A DNA stretch of 64,000 bases from Clostridium formicaceticum. Its GTDB lineage: Bacteria; Bacillota; Clostridia; Peptostreptococcales; Natronincolaceae. The position numbers were made by a program, and so were the translations under genes. Shown here piece after piece: positions 54,825 to 64,000 of the stretch. The stretch lies in contig NZ_CP017603.1 of the NCBI RefSeq assembly GCF_001854185.1, positions 4,522,756 through 4,586,755 on the forward strand. The letters run 5' to 3'. The stretch's first letter is position 1. Each line of letters begins with the position of its first letter. Below the pieces are notes generated by a model. That model saw nothing but the letters and a program-made list of their open reading frames with translations. It was not told the DNA's origin and made no database searches.

Positions 54825-55981
54825 ATTTCACCTACTTTATAGAAACTTTTCTTTAATAAGCCTTTATAATCTTTAATGGATTTAATGATATGCAGAATTT
54901 TTATAGAAGCATTTCCATCTCCATAGGGGTTAACAGTGTTGGAGCAATCTTTCATGAAGGCTTCTCTTATGGCCTTTTTAATTTCTGTTTTTTCAGCAGC
55001 ACAGGAGATTACCGATGAAGCTAATCGTCTTCCTTTTTGCCGACCTCCAATATTCACCGTAGGCTTCTTAAAAGAAGGAACTTCGTAAATACCGCTAGAG
55101 GAGTTACCCACCACTGCATCCACTTGAGCAATAAGACTAAAGTAGTGTAATTGCCCTAGAGAAGTTTGGACAATAGCATTAGAATGTCTTGCAACAAAAT
55201 CATCGATTCGACGAATCATCTCTCTTCCTTCTGGATCTGCATTGGGTTTCGTAAAAATTAGACCAACTTCAGAGCCAAGATCGTGTAATGCTTCTAACAA
55301 TTCCTGAAATTGTTGGCTGGAGGCCTGGTGCTCTAATGTAACAGGATGAAAAGTTATCAGTAAATTTTTCTTTAAAAGGCTAAATCCAAGTAAGGCTTCC
55401 AGTTCAATACGATTCAGTAATTTTAAACCCGTAATACGCTCTATTGCAGTGCTTCCTACAAGATAGATATTGCTAGGATTTTCCCCTAATTGTCTCACGA
55501 TTTTGAAAGCATCTTCATTGGTTACAAAATGAAGATGAGACATTTTTGTTATGCTATGCCTTATGGCTTCATCAAAGGCACCTTCTGTTATATCTCCTCC
55601 AGCAATATGGGCGATAGGGACCTTAGCTATCAAGGCGGCAACTGCTGCAGCTAAGATTTCATAGCGATCCCCTAGCAGCACCAAAAAATCTGGTTGTAAT
55701 TGCCCTAAAACCTCTCCAAAGCTAATCATCCCTAAGCCAATAGACTTAGTAGCACCTGTAGGCGTATCACTGGACAAAAGCATTTCTATCTTACTGTCAA
55801 TGATGAACCCATCCGCTTCTATTTCCTGATAGGTTAGCCCAAATTCAGGAGATAAGTGCATACCTGTGACAATCACTTGCAATTGCAAGTCCTGATCCTT
55901 TTCTATTTCTTTCATCAGTGTATAAAGCAATCCATACTCCGCCCGGGTACCAGTAACCACACAAATTTTACGTTTCATCAT
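54821..55981 (-). CDS. legG: UDP/GDP-sugar 2-epimerase, hydrolyzing (LegG/NeuC)
   Basis: Inverts C2 and releases the nucleotide to give the free 6-carbon precursor for LegI. 386 aa; starts with MMKRKICVVTGTRAEYGLLY, has HIAGGDITEGAFDEAIRHSITKMS split over the catalytic loop, LVLLGDRYE, and GNSSSGIYEVPSF near the C-terminus. The start is the ATG within TAATG of the legC stop, instead of an ATG 29 codons upstream inside legC. Complete. Confidence 0.92.
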   Translation of the reverse strand: MMKRKICVVTGTRAEYGLLYTLMKEIEKDQDLQLQVIVTGMHLSPEFGLTYQEIEADGFIIDSKIEMLLSSDTPTGATKSIGLGMISFGEVLGQLQPDFLVLLGDRYEILAAAVAALIAKVPIAHIAGGDITEGAFDEAIRHSITKMSHLHFVTNEDAFKIVRQLGENPSNIYLVGSTAIERITGLKLLNRIELEALLGFSLLKKNLLITFHPVTLEHQASSQQFQELLEALHDLGSEVGLIFTKPNADPEGREMIRRIDDFVARHSNAIVQTSLGQLHYFSLIAQVDAVVGNSSSGIYEVPSFKKPTVNIGGRQKGRRLASSVISCAAEKTEIKKAIREAFMKDCSNTVNPYGDGNASIKILHIIKSIKDYKGLLKKSFYKVGEI

Positions 55982-57156
55982 TATTTTTCTCCCAGCCCCA
56001 CACTGCTGGGAATGTTTATTATCCGCTGTTCGAGGTCTTGTGCTGCTGATAAATCCATTCGAGGACATTCTTTAAACATTGCTAGTTTATGCATTAAGCT
56101 CCATGAGGGACGTGTCAATATTCCTTCTTCATGGGTTGCTAAAAGAAGAGGGTCTCTTAGCCCTACATATTCTTCATCAAGAAGCAATAGATTTAGCCAG
56201 TAATTACTTCGTGCATAGGCTGCCTCTGTGAAAAAGGTAATTCCCTGCACTTCCTTAAAAACTTGACGATACTTCTGGGCTAAGGTTCGTTTTTCCTGAA
56301 TAAATTCATCAATTACCTCTATTTGACCGCAGCCTAAGGCTGCATTAATATTAGGCAGACGATAATTATACCCTACCTCATCATGCACAAAAGCCCAAGG
56401 GTGGGGAACTTTAGCTGTTGTGGTTAGATGTTTCGCTGTTTTTGCTAGGATTAAATCATTTGTAAGAATTGCTCCACCTCCACCAGTAGTAATGATTTTA
56501 TTGCCATTAAAACTAAAGGCAGAAAGTTTTCCCCAGTTTCCCGTATGTTTATCTTTGTAATAAGACCCCAATGCTTCTGCTGCATCTTCAATTAACACCA
56601 ATTTGTATTTTTCGCATATTGCCAAAATTGGATCAAGATCCACAGGATGGCCAAAGGTGTGTACTGCAACAACAGCCTTGATAGGCCGCATTGTCTGTTT
56701 ATTATAACAACAACCCTGTCTTATAAGTGTTATATCCTTCAGATAATCTTGAAGCTTCTTAGGGTCAATACCAAGACTTTTCCAATCGCTATCAACAAAA
56801 TGTGGTATACCGCCACAATAACGTACTGCATTGGCTGTAGCAACAAATGTGAGTGCAGGAAGAAGCACCTCATCTCCTTCTTCAACACCAGCCAGCTTTA
56901 GACAAATATGCATAGCAGCAGTACCATTCACTACCGCAATAGCATGTTCTACACCTGTATACTCAGCTAGTTTCTTTTCAAATGCACCTACATATTTCCC
57001 TACTGAGGACACCCAGCCGGTATCTAAACAATCCTTTACATATGCCCATTCCTTTCCTCTAAATGTAGGCTGGTGCAAAGGAATCAAACCATCTTTTTTC
57101 TTCAAAACATTTTTTAATAGAGAAACAATGTGGCCAACATCTAAATTCCTGTTCAT
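55981..57156 (-). CDS. legC: Aminotransferase, DegT/DnrJ/EryC1/StrS family (LegC-like)
   Basis: PLP sugar aminotransferase putting the 4-amino group on the keto sugar made by LegB. 391 aa with GWVSSVGKYVGAFEKKLAEY, NGTAAMHICL, IEDAAEALGS and the PLP Lys in SFNGNKIITTGGGGAIL, matching the family and typical length. The legB stop overlaps its start by 4 nt (ATGA). Confidence 0.92.
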   Translation of the reverse strand: MNRNLDVGHIVSLLKNVLKKKDGLIPLHQPTFRGKEWAYVKDCLDTGWVSSVGKYVGAFEKKLAEYTGVEHAIAVVNGTAAMHICLKLAGVEEGDEVLLPALTFVATANAVRYCGGIPHFVDSDWKSLGIDPKKLQDYLKDITLIRQGCCYNKQTMRPIKAVVAVHTFGHPVDLDPILAICEKYKLVLIEDAAEALGSYYKDKHTGNWGKLSAFSFNGNKIITTGGGGAILTNDLILAKTAKHLTTTAKVPHPWAFVHDEVGYNYRLPNINAALGCGQIEVIDEFIQEKRTLAQKYRQVFKEVQGITFFTEAAYARSNYWLNLLLLDEEYVGLRDPLLLATHEEGILTRPSWSLMHKLAMFKECPRMDLSAAQDLEQRIINIPSSVGLGEK

Positions 57157-58163
57157 AGATTATACCGATCTCCTTTATACATTTTGAGGTGCTGAGGGTG
57201 TCTGAACCACGACACTGTTTCTTGCAATCCTTGTTTAAATCCATTTCTACCACCATAAATAGGCTTCCAGTCGAATAATCTCCTAGCCTTAGAGATATCT
57301 GCCCAAAGCCGATTTACTTCACTTTTTTCAGGCCGAATCCGCTTAGTATCAGTTTCAATCTCAACTTCTACCTCCATCACTTCCGCAATAGTTTTCACCG
57401 TTTCTTCTATAGAAACTTCAAAATCACTTCCTATATTTATCACTTCGCCAATGGTTGCATCGGATTTAGCAACCTCAATGAAGCCCCGCACTGTATCTCG
57501 AATATAATTGAAGTCTCTCGTAGGTTTTAGAGAACCTAGTTGAATTTTCCGTTTCCCTTCAGCAATTTGTGTAATAATCGTTGGAATAACTGCTCTGGCT
57601 GACTGTCTTGGACCATAGGTATTAAAGGGACGGATGATGGAAACAGGTGTAGAGAAGGTGTTGTAAAAAGAAAGTGCCAACTGATCTGCACCAATCTTAG
57701 ATGCAGCATAAGGAGATTGCCCCTGTAAAGGATGCTCCTCTGAAATGGGAACATACTGCGCTGTTCCGTAAACCTCACTGGTGGATGTATGTATTACCTT
57801 TTTTACACTTAACGCTTCTGCTGCCTGCAGAATGTTTAGCGTCCCTGTTATATTGGTATCAATATAACTATTGGGAGAATGATAGGAATAGGGAATGGAA
57901 ATTAAGGCAGCTAAATGAAAGACAACATCACACCCTTTCATCGCCTCCTTTACGCCATAGGAGTCTCTAATGTCTCCTGAAAATATTTCTATATCTTTTT
58001 TTATTTCTTTAGGAGCATGCTCCAGCCATCCCCATGAATTAAATGAGTTATAATAGATAAAGGCACGAACATCATACCCTTTTTCAATCAGTTCCTCCGT
58101 TAAATGGGATCCAATAAAACCATCTGCACCAGTAACAAGCAACTTTTTTCCTTTCAAATTCAT
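57153..58163 (-). CDS. legB: NAD-dependent 4,6-dehydratase (LegB-like)
   Basis: First gene of the nonulosonate operon. 336-residue extended SDR: Gly-rich VTGADGFIGSHLTEELI, the YxxxK catalytic pair in SPYAASKIGAD, STSEVYGTAQYVPI, and NIGSDFEVSIEETVKTI. It should make the 4-keto-6-deoxy sugar nucleotide that LegC aminates. Preceded by a 291-nt gap shared with the divergent DUF4183 gene; no clear sigma-A promoter could be chosen for it. Confidence 0.9.
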   Translation of the reverse strand: MNLKGKKLLVTGADGFIGSHLTEELIEKGYDVRAFIYYNSFNSWGWLEHAPKEIKKDIEIFSGDIRDSYGVKEAMKGCDVVFHLAALISIPYSYHSPNSYIDTNITGTLNILQAAEALSVKKVIHTSTSEVYGTAQYVPISEEHPLQGQSPYAASKIGADQLALSFYNTFSTPVSIIRPFNTYGPRQSARAVIPTIITQIAEGKRKIQLGSLKPTRDFNYIRDTVRGFIEVAKSDATIGEVINIGSDFEVSIEETVKTIAEVMEVEVEIETDTKRIRPEKSEVNRLWADISKARRLFDWKPIYGGRNGFKQGLQETVSWFRHPQHLKMYKGDRYNL

Positions 58164-58383
58164 CTCATCCCTCCAAACCCTATATAGATCTGCAACTGCA
58201 GAACTAAGTAAAAATCCATGTTCATGTGATTTCCCAAATGTATTCTCTTGGTCTTTTTATCTAAGTTTATGAGAATATCTCTACATGAAGTACTTTCTAG
58301 TATAATTTATTTGTTATTTTTACAAATAGAACACGAAAGTTTAGCTATCTACCTTTCGAAGAAGGTATTTTTTTCTTTAGCGA

Positions 58384-58411
58384 ACATATCCTTTACTACA
58401 CACATAAAATA
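58384..58411 (+). promoter_or_regulatory. Candidate sigma-K-type promoter of the 1030-aa DUF4183 gene
   Basis: CATAAAATA (58403-58411) matches the mother-cell sigma-K -10 pattern CATAnnnTA, and AC (58384-58385) lies 17 nt before it, as in the loose -35. About 45 nt before the ATG. Would indicate late mother-cell expression; a short motif that can occur by chance. Confidence 0.35.
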
Positions 58412-58448
58412 GTGACAGGAGCAGTGATGTATAATTTTTTCGGAGTGA

Positions 58449-61547
<3,099 letters not shown>

Positions 61548-61562
61548 AAAATTTATATTACT

Positions 61563-61616
61563 AAAAAAACCTTCAGGATCTCCGCTTTTATCAATAGCGT
61601 TCCTGAAGGTTTTTTT
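61563..61616. terminator. Bidirectional terminator between the DUF4183 gene and ABC exporter
   Basis: AAAAAAACCTTCAGGA (61563-61578) pairs with TCCTGAAGGTTTTTTT (61601-61616), 16-bp stem with A and T tracts, between convergent genes. Confidence 0.93.
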
Positions 61617-61623
61617 AGTATAT

Positions 61624-63396
61624 CTAAACGGCAACAGAAGATAGCTGCCCTGTAACCAACTGATGATAATAACCTCTTTTCTGAAGTAAAGAAACATGAT
61701 TTCCAATCTCTACGATCTTACCCTGCTGAAGTACTACTAAACCGTCTGCTTTCCGGAAAGTAGAAAGACGGTGGGCTACAATCAATGTCGTTCTACCCTT
61801 CATTAAATTATTCAGGGACTGCTGTACCAGTCGTTCATTTTCCGTATCTAAGCTGGATAGGGCTTCGTCTAAAATAAGAATAGGAGAATTTTTTAAGAAG
61901 GCTCTGGCGATGGCCAAACGCTGTCTTTGCCCTCCCGACATCTTCAAGCCTCTTTCCCCAGCATTGGTATCGTAGCCCTCTGGAAGACTCATAATAAAGT
62001 CATGAATATAAGCCGCTTTAGCAGCTTCCTCTACCTCTCCGTCAGTAGCAGTGGGATTGCTTAAGCGAATATTATCTTTGATGGACATATTAAATAGATA
62101 AATTTCCTGAGGTACAACAGTGATCAGAGAGCGTAGGGCATCCATGGATAAGTCTCGCACATCCACACCATTGATGGTAATCTGCCCTTCATTAACATCC
62201 CAAAATCGCTGCAAAAGATTAATAGAGGTAGTTTTTCCAACTCCCGACTCTCCTACCAAAGCGATGGTTTCCCCAGGACTAACTTGGAAGGAAGCCTTCT
62301 TCAAAACAGGAGGAATATCCTTTTCATAGGAGAAAGAGACATTATGAAAAGCAATTTTCAGTTCCTCAGTCTTATCAATTTCTTTCTTGCCCAGATCCTC
62401 CACGATTGCCTTTTCTTCCAATATACTGCCTACTCTTTGGCCTGCAGCCAGTATGATGCTAAAGTTTCTTCCCATAGTAGCTACTTCTAAAATAGGGCTA
62501 AATATACTGGCTGCCATAATGATCACCACAGGAAACCATTGATGATCCATTTGTCCTTGTAGAATTAAATTTGCAGAAACACCTAAAATACAAACCATTC
62601 CTAAGGAACTGACGGCGTTAAGATAAGCTCCCTCTACCCCCATCCTTTTTCCGTAGGATAACTGACTTTGATAGAGGTCATCAGAAAATTTTCTAAGCCG
62701 ATTGCGATAACCCGCTTTAAAGTTAAAAGAGATAATTTCACGCAAGCCCTGTATCCCATCAATAGCTTCGCCATGAACCGCTGCTAGCCGGCTTCGTGTT
62801 TCAGACCCCTGCTGATCTGCCTCCTTCTTAAACCAAAAAGGAATACTAAAGAGAAGAAAGATAAAAGGCAGAAGCACTAGAGGCAACATCCAGTGGATTT
62901 GAGAGAGCATCCCTAGAATGATCACCGGTACTGCAACAGCCACTAAAAAAGCCCCTGCGGTATGGGCAAAAAACCACTCCAATACCTCCACATCTGCCAT
63001 CAAGGTAGCTGCCAGTTCTCCTGAACGCTGCTTTAACAAATAAGCAGGTGCGATTCTTTCAATGGCGTGATAAAGCTTTACACGAAAATCCACTAAAATT
63101 CGGAAAGCTACCTCATGGGCAAACCACATATCTGAATAGTACATCAGTACCCTACCCAAAACTAAAAGCCCCAGGACAGGTAAATAAGGACGAATTTCAG
63201 ATCTCGTTCCTCCAGTCACAGCTATCCCCACTAAATAAGCACCTAGAGCAGGTCCCAAAATGCCTAGAAGATGATGAAGAATACCACTAACAATGGAAAA
63301 AGTCATCCCCCTCCAATAGGGTGTCAAGCACTTCAAAAGCTCATGAAAACCGTCTAATTTGAGTTTTTTAAAAATTCCACTTCCTTTTTCTTGCAT
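61624..63396 (-). CDS. ABC exporter half-transporter (second pair, downstream subunit)
   Basis: 590 aa from the ATG behind GAGGAGG (7 nt); the longest ORF begins 11 codons earlier in the stop region of the upstream gene. Six-helix membrane domain (about 20-320), then NBD with Walker A GESGVGKTT, signature MSGGQ, Walker B ILILDEALSSLD and H-loop AHRLST. Fully competent ATPase motifs. Forms a heterodimer with the partner encoded just upstream. Confidence 0.92.
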   Translation of the reverse strand: MQEKGSGIFKKLKLDGFHELLKCLTPYWRGMTFSIVSGILHHLLGILGPALGAYLVGIAVTGGTRSEIRPYLPVLGLLVLGRVLMYYSDMWFAHEVAFRILVDFRVKLYHAIERIAPAYLLKQRSGELAATLMADVEVLEWFFAHTAGAFLVAVAVPVIILGMLSQIHWMLPLVLLPFIFLLFSIPFWFKKEADQQGSETRSRLAAVHGEAIDGIQGLREIISFNFKAGYRNRLRKFSDDLYQSQLSYGKRMGVEGAYLNAVSSLGMVCILGVSANLILQGQMDHQWFPVVIIMAASIFSPILEVATMGRNFSIILAAGQRVGSILEEKAIVEDLGKKEIDKTEELKIAFHNVSFSYEKDIPPVLKKASFQVSPGETIALVGESGVGKTTSINLLQRFWDVNEGQITINGVDVRDLSMDALRSLITVVPQEIYLFNMSIKDNIRLSNPTATDGEVEEAAKAAYIHDFIMSLPEGYDTNAGERGLKMSGGQRQRLAIARAFLKNSPILILDEALSSLDTENERLVQQSLNNLMKGRTTLIVAHRLSTFRKADGLVVLQQGKIVEIGNHVSLLQKRGYYHQLVTGQLSSVAV

Positions 63397-63409
63397 TCCC
63401 TTTCCTCCT

Positions 63410-64000
63410 CTACTCATGTTGTGCCTCAATCAACTGGGCATAAAAACCTTTTTTGAAGAGCAACTCACGATGGTTTCCTTCTTCCTTTAGTTCTTGATCA
63501 TCCATGACAAAAATTCTATCTGCATTTTGGATGGTTGATAGACGGTGGGCAATCAGTATCGTGGTTTTATTTTTCATTAGATGCTCTAGTGCGTGCTGGA
63601 TTTTTTCTTCACTAAGGGCATCCACATTGGAGGTAGCTTCATCCAAAATCAATAGAGGCGCATCTTTTAAGAAGGCTCTTGCAATAGAAAGTCTCTGTTT
63701 TTGTCCCCCTGAAAGACGTATCCCCCTTTCCCCAATGACTGTATCATAACCCTGAGGTAAATCTACAATAAACTCATGGGCTCCAGCAAGCTTTGCCGCT
63801 CTTTCCAGTTCTTCTAATGTGGCATTAGGTTTGGCAACGCTTAGGTTCTCTGAAACAGTACCATAAAAAAGATAAGTATCCTGAAAAACAACAGCAATTT
63901 GATTTCGCAAATCCTCAAGGGAATATTCACGAATATCCAGTCCATTCATCAAAATACTGCCAGCTTGTGGATCAAAGAACCTCATAATTAATTGAACCAG
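63410..64000 (-). CDS. ABC exporter half-transporter, N-terminus outside window
   Basis: C-terminal NBD fragment: AVVFQDTYLFYGTVSENL (Q-loop region), RLSGGQKQRLSIARA signature, Walker B LLILDEATSNVD, and H-loop AHRLST. The reading frame stays open to the window edge (Walker A lies beyond), so the gene continues upstream and the internal Met at 63985 is not the start. Its stop is 13 nt before the next gene start. Confidence 0.9.
   Translation of the reverse strand: MVQLIMRFFDPQAGSILMNGLDIREYSLEDLRNQIAVVFQDTYLFYGTVSENLSVAKPNATLEELERAAKLAGAHEFIVDLPQGYDTVIGERGIRLSGGQKQRLSIARAFLKDAPLLILDEATSNVDALSEEKIQHALEHLMKNKTTILIAHRLSTIQNADRIFVMDDQELKEEGNHRELLFKKGFYAQLIEAQHE

Overview
The window looks like a chromosomal segment of a low-GC, endospore-forming anaerobic Firmicute of the class Clostridia (Alkaliphilus/Natronincola-like; the genus is a guess). 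Evidence: AT-rich DNA, strong AGGAGG ribosome sites, a T-box leader, a gerA/gerC/gerB germinant-receptor set, a Spo0E-type small protein, DUF4183 spore-surface-type proteins, and several two-component and c-di-GMP proteins. No rRNA, tRNA or CRISPR array was found.

Layout. 1-10.4 kb: RND efflux pump (cut by the left edge) with its adaptor behind a TetR-type operator, a heterodimeric ABC exporter, and an OmpR-type response regulator with its kinase. 10.6-16.3 kb: an AnfO-like orphan, then a FIST sensor / hybrid kinase / response regulator-HD-GYP / Hpt cluster that looks like a complete phosphorelay ending in c-di-GMP breakdown. 16.7-22.2 kb: an Orn/Lys/Arg decarboxylase with a promoter-plus-terminator leader, a 7TM hybrid kinase fused to a diguanylate cyclase, and a YiiX-like papain-fold protein. 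22.5-27.4 kb: a TetR-led MacB-like ABC export operon. 27.5-29.2 kb: isoleucine-type T-box and threonine dehydratase. 29.8-33.7 kb: germination receptor genes and an unlisted spo0E-like ORF. 33.9-36.7 kb: XRE regulator and a GGDEF-EAL protein with an apparent frameshift at an A9 tract. 37.1-40.3 kb: phnDCE with a fused double PhnE. 40.9-44.2 kb: tandem DUF3841 paralogs, a decayed IS605/TnpB relic, and an ABC-class ATPase.

44.4-61.5 kb is the most distinctive part. A nonulosonic (legionaminic-type) acid pathway (legB, legC, legG, legI, neuD/legH-like, ptmE, ptmF, legF/ptmB, ptmA) runs as one minus-strand operon into two small helical proteins, a Maf-type (DUF115) glycosyltransferase, a TPR protein and a degenerate GT2-TPR protein. 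It is bracketed on both sides by plus-strand DUF4183 proteins (126 aa with a Thr-rich tail; 1030 aa with DUF11-like repeats). No flagellar gene is present, so the sugar may decorate a spore-surface protein rather than flagellin. The legI gene lacks about 130 internal codons and should be inactive unless another copy exists. 61.6-64 kb holds a second heterodimeric ABC exporter, cut by the right edge.

Within gene runs most genes overlap or abut, so they are probably co-transcribed. Several start codons were moved from the longest-ORF position because of ribosome binding sites; this is stated in each entry.
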